Source of the DNA: an uncultured Bacilli bacterium
GTDB taxonomy: Bacteria > Bacillota_I > Bacilli_A > RFN20 > CAG-826
NCBI GenBank assembly: GCA_944342125.1
Contig: CALVMF010000003.1
Span: 1-27,007 of the forward strand
DNA: 27,007 bases
Reading direction: 5' to 3'
Shown: one piece after another, positions 9,115 through 16,159 of the stretch
Layout: every line of letters begins with the position of its first letter
How positions within the stretch are numbered: the stretch's first letter is position 1
The notes under the pieces: model-generated
Seen by the model: only the letters and a program-made list of their open reading frames with translations
Databases searched by the model: none
Told to the model about the DNA's origin: nothing
Made by a program: the position numbers and the translations under genes

Positions 9115-9921
9115 ATGTTAAACACAATAAACTTTTTAACAAATTCAAACGGAGTTGATTATTCATCCACCTCTGTAACAACTATCGATAGAGAAATAAT
9201 TCATTTTTTTAATTCTTTATGGAATTCAAATGGATGGGGAAATTTCTTATTGAGTATTATCTCAATAATTTTATGTATCATCTTAGTTGGAATAATTGGT
9301 TATCAAAGAGAGGCACAAGGTCATAATGCAGGTTTTAGAACTCACATCTTGCTTGGAATTGGTAGTTGCATAATTATGATGCTATCTATATATGCAGTGG
9401 GAGCAAGCAATACTAGTTTTGAAACGATGCGACTTTCGGCAAGCGTTGCCCCAGGCATCGGTTTTATAGGTGCTGGTGTCATCATTAAAAATAAAGGAAC
9501 AATACGTGGATTAACAACCGCAGCTACTTTGTGGGTAAGCATGGCAATTGGTATGGCTTGTGGCTCTGGCAATTTTGTAATCGCACTAATTGGATCCATT
9601 GCTACCTATCTTTGTCTCTTTCTCTTCTATAAAGTCGAAATTAAAGCTAACAAAAACTCATCAAAAATGTATCTTTATTTAAAAAATGATTCAAAAATCA
9701 CTTATGAAGAGATCACTAAATTGATTGAGACATATTCTTACACTATCAGACGATCTTCCTTAAGCTATGAAAAATTAAATGATGAAAATATCTTATGTAT
9801 CGCCATTGAATTTGCAAGTTGTTCTAATGAAGGATTAAAACTTCTTGCTCGTGATTTAACAATTAAATACGAATTATTAAATATTAAAATAGAAACAAAA
9901 GGTCACTTGGCTCAAGAATAA
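9115..9921 (+). CDS. MgtC/SapB family membrane protein
   Basis: A 268-residue integral membrane protein. After a polar stretch of about 40 residues come four or five hydrophobic segments between about 43 and 175. They include GIIGYQREAQGHNAGFRTHILLG, listed here as the segment at about 59-81, and the conserved APGIGFIGAGVIIK plus TIRGLTTAATLWVSMAIGMA, typical of MgtC/SapB. The C-terminal 90 residues form a soluble domain with alternating strands, as in the ACT-like tail of YhiD/MgtC-type proteins. Relatives are linked to growth in low magnesium, membrane energetics or virulence; the molecular role is not settled. GGAGAAAG lies 6 bases before the ATG, and TTAACT-16-TATTAT is a possible promoter. 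The gene faces away from nifJ and ends 14 bases from the convergent aldo/keto reductase. No metal-regulatory leader is visible. Confidence 0.9.
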   Translation: MLNTINFLTNSNGVDYSSTSVTTIDREIIHFFNSLWNSNGWGNFLLSIISIILCIILVGIIGYQREAQGHNAGFRTHILLGIGSCIIMMLSIYAVGASNTSFETMRLSASVAPGIGFIGAGVIIKNKGTIRGLTTAATLWVSMAIGMACGSGNFVIALIGSIATYLCLFLFYKVEIKANKNSSKMYLYLKNDSKITYEEITKLIETYSYTIRRSSLSYEKLNDENILCIAIEFASCSNEGLKLLARDLTIKYELLNIKIETKGHLAQE

Positions 9922-9935
9922 TTGTTTAGTAATTA

Positions 9936-10838
9936 TCAAGGTAAAAAGTTGCCAGCCTTTTTATATAAGGTGTACCATTCAGCTTTAGTTAAATTTATCT
10001 TTGTTCCATCAACGCTCTCTTTTACGTGTTCTGGATTAGTGGACCCAGTAATTACTTGAATATGTTCATCATCTAATTTTAATAAGAAAGCGGTCGCAAT
10101 AGCGCACTTACTAACTTTATATTTATTAGCAAGCTCATCACAGTATAAGCTCACTTCTTTCATAGAATCATTATTAAAAATACTTCCACCAAAGAATCCA
10201 ACTTGATAAGGAGACCAGCATTGTAAGGTTATTCCATATCTTTTCATATAGAAGAAAAGCTCACCTGTATGCTCAACACCATCATTATTATCCATGTTGA
10301 CATTAAACACTTCTCTAATTAGATTCATATGACCTAGACCCAATTGCAATTGATTTATATCAATAGGAATATTGGTGTTGTCGTATAAATATTTCATCAT
10401 TTCATGTGGAAAATTTGAAACACCAAATTTTTTAACCTTACCTTGTTGAGATAAAAAAGCAAAAGCTTGAGCAACTTCTCCAGCGTTTAAAAATATATCA
10501 GGTCGATGGAGTAAAAGCGCATCTATATAATCTATATTCATTCTTTTTAAAGAGTTTTCTACCGAATTTACAATGTGCTCATAACTCAAATCATAATAAG
10601 TTGCATCACCATCTTTTACTATTCCACATTTTGTTTGTATGTACATTTTCTCACGCAAATCTGGATGCTTTTTAAAAACTTGACCTAATTTAATTTCGGC
10701 TTCCCCGTTCATATAAATATCACTTATGTCGAAGTAATTTATACCGTTTGATAAATCGAATGTAATTAAATTATATAAGTTATCAGCGCTTAGATTGTCT
10801 AACCTCATTAAACCTTGAATAATTTTTGATGGATTCAT
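9936..10838 (-). CDS. aldo/keto reductase (YdhF-like)
   Basis: A 300-residue NAD(P)H-dependent oxidoreductase of the aldo/keto reductase superfamily. The catalytic tetrad is visible: Asp37 in NYFDISD, Tyr42, Lys70 in IQTKCG and His111 in LLLHRPD. The cofactor end of the barrel has VITGSTNPEHV near residue 265. The N-terminal GLMRLDNLS and overall pattern are closest to the YdhF-type reductases. It should reduce carbonyls to alcohols in the cytosol; the physiological substrate cannot be told from sequence. GAGGAG lies 6 bases before the ATG. It ends with TGA, 14 bases from the convergent MgtC gene, and is divergent from the DJ-1 gene, another family tied to reactive carbonyls, so a shared carbonyl-detoxification role is possible but unproven. 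Confidence 0.93.
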   Translation of the reverse strand: MNPSKIIQGLMRLDNLSADNLYNLITFDLSNGINYFDISDIYMNGEAEIKLGQVFKKHPDLREKMYIQTKCGIVKDGDATYYDLSYEHIVNSVENSLKRMNIDYIDALLLHRPDIFLNAGEVAQAFAFLSQQGKVKKFGVSNFPHEMMKYLYDNTNIPIDINQLQLGLGHMNLIREVFNVNMDNNDGVEHTGELFFYMKRYGITLQCWSPYQVGFFGGSIFNNDSMKEVSLYCDELANKYKVSKCAIATAFLLKLDDEHIQVITGSTNPEHVKESVDGTKINLTKAEWYTLYKKAGNFLP

Positions 10839-10940
10839 ATTCTTCTCCTCTTAATGGCTATATGATAGAAGTTTTTTATCAGGTTTTATAGATATATTTT
10901 TCGATAAAAAATATAATTACAGGTGTGAGGTAAAAGAAAA

Positions 10941-11483
10941 ATGAAAGTTTTAACAATATTAACTAATGGTTTTGAAGAAATCGAAGCTTTAACAACTGTT
11001 GACTTATTAAGAAGAGCAGGAATAACTATCGAAATTTTTTCATTACATACAAGTAGCTTAATCGGGGCTCATAATATCGTTATATCAGATTTAAAGAACT
11101 TCCATGAAGCTGATATTGATAACTATGACTGCTTATTTATTGCAGGTGGTCCACAATATCAAGAGCTCGAGGCAAGTAAAGAGTTTTTAACTATTGTTAA
11201 TCATTTTGCTGGATTAAATAAGTTTATTGCTGCAATTTGTGCTGCTCCAACTATACTTGGTCATCTTGGATTGTTAAAAGGTAAAAAATATACTTGCTTT
11301 AACTCTATGAATGAAGATTTTGGTGGAGAATATATCGATCATTACGCTGTAAATGATGGTAAATTAGTTACTGGAAAAGGTCCAATGGCTTCAATTGAAT
11401 TTGCTTTATTGCTTATTGAAACATTAGTTGGAAAAGATAGTACCGAAGTTATTAAAAATAGTACCTTTTACTACAACAAATAA
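10941..11483 (+). CDS. DJ-1/PfpI family protein
   Basis: A 180-residue single-domain protein of the DJ-1/ThiJ/PfpI superfamily. It starts MKVLTILTNGFEEIEALTTV, where Glu15 matches the acidic residue that tunes the cysteine. The nucleophile elbow is AAICAAPTILG with Cys100, followed by KYTCFNS and VTGKGPMASIEFAL. Members act as glyoxalases or deglycases, chaperones or redox sensors; exact activity is uncertain, but a role against methylglyoxal-type damage is the commonest proposal. No clear equivalent of DJ-1 His126 is visible. GAGGTAA lies 8 bases before the ATG, and TATAAT near 10910 could be its -10. It shares the 102-base divergent intergenic space with the aldo/keto reductase and ends 3 bases from the convergent YhhN-like gene. 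Confidence 0.92.
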   Translation: MKVLTILTNGFEEIEALTTVDLLRRAGITIEIFSLHTSSLIGAHNIVISDLKNFHEADIDNYDCLFIAGGPQYQELEASKEFLTIVNHFAGLNKFIAAICAAPTILGHLGLLKGKKYTCFNSMNEDFGGEYIDHYAVNDGKLVTGKGPMASIEFALLLIETLVGKDSTEVIKNSTFYYNK

Positions 11484-11486
11484 TTC

Positions 11487-12206
11487 TTAAATTAAAACTA
11501 AATTACTATTTTTAACGAAAATATTCGTTAAAGAAAGCATCACTTGACTAGGTAAATAAAAGACCCGCATTAAATAATTAACGATATGGTAATCGATGCC
11601 TTCAAATATTTGAACGTTATTTAAAGCGACATTAATATCGCAAGCAATAAAAAGTAATAAACCCATAATAAAAATAAACATTAGTTTATTATCTTTAATT
11701 AGCCAAAACGAATAAATAAAGTTAGAAACTAATTCTACAAAATAAAGAAGAGCTAGATTCGTTAATAAATCGTTAAAGCCGAGTGAATTAGCGCTCACTA
11801 GTGCAACAAGAGATAAGGTAATACGCAAAATTAAATTTAAGATAAACTCTTTAATGCTTCTTCTTTTGCAAACTATAAAAACAAAGTAAATTAATTGAGC
11901 GCATATAAATGTATATAGACCATAGGTAAATAAACTTGAATCAGTGTTAAAAAGTAAAAAATAATCGCTGATTAATGTAAAAACAAGAGCTAATGGTATA
12001 AGTATGTTTATAACCTTTTTATTTTTATAAAATCCGAAAAGCGAAAAGATTAAACATAAAATAATGCCCGCATATTTAAAATAACTTGAATCAATCTCGA
12101 ATGAGATGACATTTCTATCTAAAAGAAGAAATAATATATAAATGGCTACTTCTAATAACAGAAAAGTAGAAACTATAAAAGTATCAGCTTTCTTAAAGTT
12201 AAGCAT
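11487..12206 (-). CDS. YhhN/TMEM86-like membrane protein (lysoplasmalogenase-like)
   Basis: A 239-residue protein made almost wholly of hydrophobic segments (seven or eight predicted). Two acidic motifs match the YhhN family: LISDYFLLF near residues 78-86, followed by a G...F..AQLIYFVF segment, and GLLLFIACDINVAL near 182-195. A late YLPSQVMLSL also fits. YhhN/TMEM86 proteins hydrolyse the vinyl-ether bond of lysoplasmalogens or belong to the wider CREST-like hydrolase group; plasmalogens occur in anaerobic Bacillota, so this is reasonable. Similarity is partial and the exact activity is unproven. It starts 1 base after the tyrS stop with only a weak ribosome site, so it is probably translated by coupling at the end of the lacI-apt-tyrS operon. 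Confidence 0.6.
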   Translation of the reverse strand: MLNFKKADTFIVSTFLLLEVAIYILFLLLDRNVISFEIDSSYFKYAGIILCLIFSLFGFYKNKKVINILIPLALVFTLISDYFLLFNTDSSLFTYGLYTFICAQLIYFVFIVCKRRSIKEFILNLILRITLSLVALVSANSLGFNDLLTNLALLYFVELVSNFIYSFWLIKDNKLMFIFIMGLLLFIACDINVALNNVQIFEGIDYHIVNYLMRVFYLPSQVMLSLTNIFVKNSNLVLI

Positions 12207-12207
12207 T

Positions 12208-13464
12208 TTAATAATTTATTTCTACAAGATAATAGTTTTTCTTACCTCTTTTTATTACTAAATATTTGTTAAACAATGCATCTTCTTTATCAAACTCTTT
12301 TAACGCGTCATTGACTTTTATTCCATTTATAGAAACTGCATTATTTTTGATAAACTCTCTAGCTTCCCTTTTGCTAGTTGCTGCTTTAATAAAAATCAAC
12401 ATATCTTCAAGTTTCATCTTCTCATTCATAACAATTTTTGAACTAGCAAAAAGCTCTTCTAAACTGCTTTCTTTTAAAGAAGAAAAATTGTTTGAAAATA
12501 AAACTTCGCTCATCTTTTTAGCTTCATCAGCATCTTCTTGACTATGAACAATTTTTACAACCTCATAAGCTAGACGTTTTTGTGCAACTCTAGATCCTAG
12601 ATTAGCAAAATGTTCCTTTTCTATTTCGTTAATTTCTTCTTTTGATAGGAAGGTAAAAACCTTTAAGTATTTAACACTATCTTCATCGCTTTGATTGATA
12701 AAAAATTGATACAGTTTATATGGCGAAGTTAAATTTCTATCTAAGAAAAGGGCACCATCTTCACTCTTGCCAAATTTTTTACCATCACTTCTAGTGATTA
12801 AATGTGCTGTCATACATTCAACTTTAGCTTCTTCGCCTTCTGTTTTTCTGATGAAATCTAATCCAGCAGTTAAGTTGCCCCATTGATCATTACCACCGAT
12901 TTGAATATTTACACCATATTTATCGTGTAAATATTTAAAATCATAGCTTTGAAGAGTCATATAACAAAATTCAGTTAAAGAAATTCCAGCATCTAATCTA
13001 GATTTTACGATATCCTTACTTAGCATATAATTAACAGGAAAGAATTTAGCGGTATCACGAAGATATTCTAGTAAAGAAATCTTATTTAACCAGTCAAAAT
13101 TATTTAAAATCATGCCCTTTTCAGGATCAGATAAGTCAATAAATCTCTCTAACTGTTTTTTTATAGAATTGGTGTTTTCTTTAACTTTATCAGGAGTTAA
13201 AAGATTTCTTTCCTTACTTTTTCCACTAGGATCACCAATCATTCCAGTTCCGCCACCAACAAGAGCGACAATTTTATGACCCGCTCTTTGAAGTCGCATT
13301 AAAATCGAAATCATAACAAAATTTCCAATATGCATACTAGATGCACTAGGATCAAAACCACAATAGATTGTTTGCTTAGTTTCGAAAAGTTTTCTGAGGT
13401 TGTCTTCGTTTGAATATTCTTTAATTAAACCCCTGTAATTTAAATCATCAATAACGTTTGCCAT
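12208..13464 (-). CDS. tyrS: tyrosyl-tRNA synthetase
   Basis: A 418-residue class I synthetase of the bacterial TyrRS type. It has the HIGH-equivalent HIGN at 45-48 in SASSMHIGNF, GGTGMIGDPSGKS near 71-83, QSYDF at about 172-176 and GGNDQWGN at 190-197 for tyrosine and tRNA recognition, the KMSKS-equivalent KFGKS at 230-234, and a C-terminal S4 RNA-binding domain (about 350-412). It charges tRNA-Tyr. Start support: AGGGA before the ATG. In many Bacillota tyrS has its own T-box leader; here only 2 bases separate it from apt, so no T-box exists at this copy and control must come from the operon promoter. Length is normal. Confidence 0.98.
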   Translation of the reverse strand: MANVIDDLNYRGLIKEYSNEDNLRKLFETKQTIYCGFDPSASSMHIGNFVMISILMRLQRAGHKIVALVGGGTGMIGDPSGKSKERNLLTPDKVKENTNSIKKQLERFIDLSDPEKGMILNNFDWLNKISLLEYLRDTAKFFPVNYMLSKDIVKSRLDAGISLTEFCYMTLQSYDFKYLHDKYGVNIQIGGNDQWGNLTAGLDFIRKTEGEEAKVECMTAHLITRSDGKKFGKSEDGALFLDRNLTSPYKLYQFFINQSDEDSVKYLKVFTFLSKEEINEIEKEHFANLGSRVAQKRLAYEVVKIVHSQEDADEAKKMSEVLFSNNFSSLKESSLEELFASSKIVMNEKMKLEDMLIFIKAATSKREAREFIKNNAVSINGIKVNDALKEFDKEDALFNKYLVIKRGKKNYYLVEINY

Positions 13465-13466
13465 AA

Positions 13467-14177
13467 TTAATCCCTATATTTTATGTAAGTTAATCTTCCG
13501 TTTTTTTCAACTTGAACAACAGAAATAATTTTATTTTTATTTATAGAAGCTCTACTTTTGTCACTAAATTCTACTTCTATATCTTCTTCATCAATCTTTT
13601 TAACAAATTTAGCCATTGGTTCTTTTTCGCCTTCAATTTGTAATAAATCATTTTGATGGAGTCCATAATTAACAATAGATACAACAGGAATACCAAGTTT
13701 TTTGTAACCTTGTAAACTACGAAGTTCAATTAAAAATAATCCCATAATAGGAATCCCACCAGCTTGCTTAACAAGATCAACCATAGCCTTTGCGCTTCCA
13801 CCTGTTGCGATCAAGTCATCCATAATGATAACTCTATCGCCTTTTTGAATAGCATCTAGAGGAATTTCAATTGTGGCTTCGCCATATTCAAGCTTATATG
13901 TTTCACGGTATCCAACAAGTGGTAACTTACCAGCCTTTCTTGCTAGAACCAATCCTTTATTGTTATAGCTTGCAAGAGGCGCCGCAAAAATAAATCCTCT
14001 GCTTTCAGCAGCAATTATTTTATCCCACTTATCATAACTAGGTAATTCACGGTTTAAATCCATAATTACTTGATGAAAAGCATCTCCGTTTGCAAGTAAT
14101 GGAGTAATATCTCTAAATTTAATTCCTTTTATAGGATAATCAATAACAGTTCTAATATATTTATCGTAAAAGTCCAT
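13467..14177 (-). CDS. apt: adenine phosphoribosyltransferase with a C-terminal extension
   Basis: A 236-residue protein. Residues 1-171 are a normal Apt: YPIKGIKFRDITPLLAN, AAESRGFIFAAPLA, the purine loop KAGKLPLVGYRETYKLEYG, and the PRPP-binding VIIMDDLIATGGSA at 117-129. It salvages adenine to AMP using PRPP. Standard Apt proteins are about 170-180 residues, so about 65 residues at the C-terminus are extra. They are charged, with IDEEDIEVEF and short predicted strands, and look like a small beta domain that I cannot name. GAGGT precedes the ATG. It follows lacI by 10 bases and precedes tyrS by 2 bases, which supports co-transcription. Confidence 0.94.
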   Translation of the reverse strand: MDFYDKYIRTVIDYPIKGIKFRDITPLLANGDAFHQVIMDLNRELPSYDKWDKIIAAESRGFIFAAPLASYNNKGLVLARKAGKLPLVGYRETYKLEYGEATIEIPLDAIQKGDRVIIMDDLIATGGSAKAMVDLVKQAGGIPIMGLFLIELRSLQGYKKLGIPVVSIVNYGLHQNDLLQIEGEKEPMAKFVKKIDEEDIEVEFSDKSRASINKNKIISVVQVEKNGRLTYIKYRD

Positions 14178-14187
14178 AATCTAACCT

Positions 14188-15186
14188 CTAAAAGAAAGTT
14201 GAATCTTTTTTAATATATTCACTTTCAAATTTATATTCTTTTTCTATAAGTGTTCCGTTAATTAAATCAATTAACATATACATAGCTCTTTTTCCAACTT
14301 CTTGGAAATTTATATGTAGATTTGAAATTTGAGGTCTCAAAATAGATGAATATTTTGTACCAATAATTGAAAGCACTTCAATATCTTCAGGGACTCTTAA
14401 TCCTGAATCAGTTGCAGCATTTAAAACAGCAGCAGCTATCGAATCACGATAGGCAATAATATATTCTTTTCTTTTTTGTTTAAAACGTTCCATAAAATCC
14501 TGGTACGTACGTTGATATGAGTCATCGCAATTCATAATATTGTATTCTCTATCGTTTTCTAAATGGACTTTAATAAATTGATTTTCAACTCTTGATAAAA
14601 GACGCCCAGCATTATGAACGTGAAGGAATGTCATTTTTTTGTCACCTTTAACGAAATTTTCTTCAATTATTCGTTTCATAAGATGTTCATATCCAAACGG
14701 AATACAGCCTATCTTACTTGCGACTATTCTATTGTTAACATCAATAACAGGAACGCTATATGAATTAAAAACTTCTAAATCCTCACCATCAAGTTCATCA
14801 TCAAAGACAATTACACCATCAACATGTGATTTAATAACTCTTTCTAAACAATTGAGAGCATCTTCTCTACTATGTGAAGTAGTATATAAAATTACAGTAA
14901 ATCCATTTTTCTTACAAACTTCAGTAATACCGTTTAACATATTTGCGATATAAACATAGTTTGCACTTGGAATAATGACACCAATATTTGTAGTTTTATT
15001 AGTAGCAAGAGCTTGCGCTAAACCACTAGGTTTATAGCCTAGTTTTTTAATAATAGATAAGACTTTTCTTTTTGTTTCCTCGCTTACAGTTCCGCTATTA
15101 TTCATGACTCTAGAAACAGTAGCAAGAGAGACTCCGCTAGCTTTTGCAACTTCATAAATCGTCACACGCTCTTTAAGATTTTCCAT
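14188..15186 (-). CDS. LacI/GalR-family (CcpA-like) transcriptional regulator
   Basis: A 332-residue regulator. The N-terminal helix-turn-helix and hinge, VTIYEVAKASGVSLATVSRV to ATNKTTNIGVIIP, closely resemble CcpA; a periplasmic-binding-protein-like sensor domain (about 62-330) follows. The longer start at 15204 (MKGGEIM) is rejected, because AAGGGGG lies between it and the ATG at 15184-15186, with ideal spacing to the latter. The CcpA-like HTH predicts a cre-type operator, and such a site lies upstream (15310-15325), so autoregulation is likely. Whether this is the global catabolite regulator or a paralogue for a specific ligand cannot be told: the sensor domain is more divergent and the residues expected for HPr-Ser-P contact were not confirmed. 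It heads the apt-tyrS-YhhN operon. Confidence 0.9.
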   Translation of the reverse strand: MENLKERVTIYEVAKASGVSLATVSRVMNNSGTVSEETKRKVLSIIKKLGYKPSGLAQALATNKTTNIGVIIPSANYVYIANMLNGITEVCKKNGFTVILYTTSHSREDALNCLERVIKSHVDGVIVFDDELDGEDLEVFNSYSVPVIDVNNRIVASKIGCIPFGYEHLMKRIIEENFVKGDKKMTFLHVHNAGRLLSRVENQFIKVHLENDREYNIMNCDDSYQRTYQDFMERFKQKRKEYIIAYRDSIAAAVLNAATDSGLRVPEDIEVLSIIGTKYSSILRPQISNLHINFQEVGKRAMYMLIDLINGTLIEKEYKFESEYIKKDSTFF

Positions 15187-15219
15187 AATTTCGCCCCCTT
15201 TCATTGATGTGGTTTTGAA

Positions 15220-15237
15220 AATGAAAATTTTTTCATT
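15220..15237. promoter_or_regulatory. palindrome in the lacI leader
   Basis: AATGAAAA-TT-TTTTCATT is an inverted repeat with 8-bp arms and a 2-base spacer. It lies about 35 bases before the regulator's ATG, inside the predicted leader. The half-site AATGAAAAT recurs at 15328-15336 and 15339-15347. It may be an operator; chance in AT-rich DNA is not excluded. Confidence 0.35.
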
Positions 15238-15271
15238 CGCTTACACATACATTAACGATAAATTATCTTTT

Positions 15272-15300
15272 AGTAAAGTAAAAAAGGGTAAAAGTGCCAA
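15272..15300 (-). promoter_or_regulatory. promoter of the lacI-apt-tyrS operon
   Basis: On the minus strand TTGGCA (15295-15300), a 17-base spacer and TTTACT (15272-15277) give a sigma-A-type promoter. The start would be near 15265, leaving a leader of about 79 bases. Confidence 0.5.
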
Positions 15301-15309
15301 AAAATTAAC

Positions 15310-15325
15310 AAAAAAGCGTTTTCGT
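15310..15325. promoter_or_regulatory. cre-like LacI/CcpA-family operator
   Basis: AAAAAAGCGTTTTCGT matches the catabolite-responsive element TGAAAGCGTTTTCA at 11 of 14 positions, including the central GCG. It lies just upstream of the predicted -35 of the regulator that would bind it. A perfect TATAAT on the plus strand (15325-15330) abuts it, with no obvious gene to serve. Confidence 0.45.
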
Positions 15326-15380
15326 ATAATGAAAATAAAATGAAAATGGAACTATATTAAGGAAAAAATAAACGATAATT

Positions 15381-15992
15381 TTAGTAGGCAAAGAAATCGC
15401 TTCCAATTTTATAAGTATCATCCAGTTCTAACAAACCACGCTTATTTTCATAGCCATCAAGAGATAGCTCACGCCCCGAGCAGAGCATTCCATTGCTATC
15501 AATACCTAATAGTTTCCCTGGGATAATCTGCTTACCGCTTGGCATAAAAGCATATGGTAAAGCGCAAACACAAATTAAATCTTTCTTAGCATTAAAAGCG
15601 CCACAAACAATTTGTAGTTCTTTGTCTTCTCCAACATCTACATTACAAATATGTAAATGATCACTATCTGGATGCTCTTCAATATTAGTTATTTTTGCTA
15701 CAACAAAGCCGCTATTTTTTTGCTTTTCTAATATAGGCAGATTGTGATTTTCTAAAATGTGATTAATAACATCTAAAACTTTATCATCAAGTAGAGGAAT
15801 AAAACCATTAGCTTTAATTTTCATAATTTTCGAAATATTAAAAATATTAATGCCTATGATCTTTTTATTTTTTTTAATTACTACCACATCATCTTGTTTA
15901 ATAACTTCATCTGGGTTTTCTCTTTGATCAAAAATAATCAATAAAACATCGCCTATAGTTTTGTAGTTATAAAAAACGCCATATCTATCCAT
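15381..15992 (-). CDS. ytpR: YtpR-type protein with EMAP/PheT-like tRNA-binding domain
   Basis: A 203-residue protein in the YtpR layout: an N-terminal alpha/beta part of about 90 residues, then an EMAP-type OB-fold (about 93-200) with VVAKITNIEEHPDSDHLHIC, QIVCGAFNAK, MPSGKQIIPGKLLG and SNGMLCSGRELSL. The same OB-fold occurs at the N-terminus of phenylalanyl-tRNA synthetase beta and binds the tRNA elbow. The cellular role of free-standing YtpR is not well defined; binding to tRNA or a link to translation is assumed. The start is set at ATG 15990-15992, because the upstream in-frame TTG (16004) lies inside the Shine-Dalgarno TTTTGGAG, 6 bases before this ATG. It is monocistronic. Confidence 0.92.
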   Translation of the reverse strand: MDRYGVFYNYKTIGDVLLIIFDQRENPDEVIKQDDVVVIKKNKKIIGINIFNISKIMKIKANGFIPLLDDKVLDVINHILENHNLPILEKQKNSGFVVAKITNIEEHPDSDHLHICNVDVGEDKELQIVCGAFNAKKDLICVCALPYAFMPSGKQIIPGKLLGIDSNGMLCSGRELSLDGYENKRGLLELDDTYKIGSDFFAY

Positions 15993-16131
15993 AAAGAACT
16001 CCAAAAACGAAATTATTATATCTTAATTTATACTATAGTTAAGCGAAATATTCTCCTTTTTGTTTTATAAACACAATTAATCCTGCCGTTTATACCTTAA
16101 AAATATTCTATACGATTATATTTTTTTCTTT

Positions 16132-16137
16132 TATAAT
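16132..16137 (+). promoter_or_regulatory. -10 box of the Wzz-like gene
   Basis: A perfect TATAAT lies 22 bases before the ATG at 16160. The -35 position at 17 bases (TATACG) is poor, so only the -10 is supported. Confidence 0.4.
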
Positions 16138-16159
16138 TAACAATATCGGAGAAAACTAA

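Noticed and set aside
12208..13466. T-box riboswitch before tyrS
   Set aside because: Only 2 bases separate apt and tyrS; there is no leader, specifier loop or T-box sequence.
14639..14953. 104-codon plus-strand frame within the lacI gene
   Set aside because: It is the antisense shadow of a well-supported gene, with no ribosome site and low-complexity serine content.
15187..15204. Longer start of the LacI regulator (MKGGEIM)
   Set aside because: The ribosome site AAGGGGG lies downstream of that ATG and correctly before the ATG at 15186.
15325..15347. Plus-strand promoter from TATAAT at 15325
   Set aside because: The nearest TTAACA is only 14 bases away and no plus-strand gene follows; it would only read antisense to ytpR.
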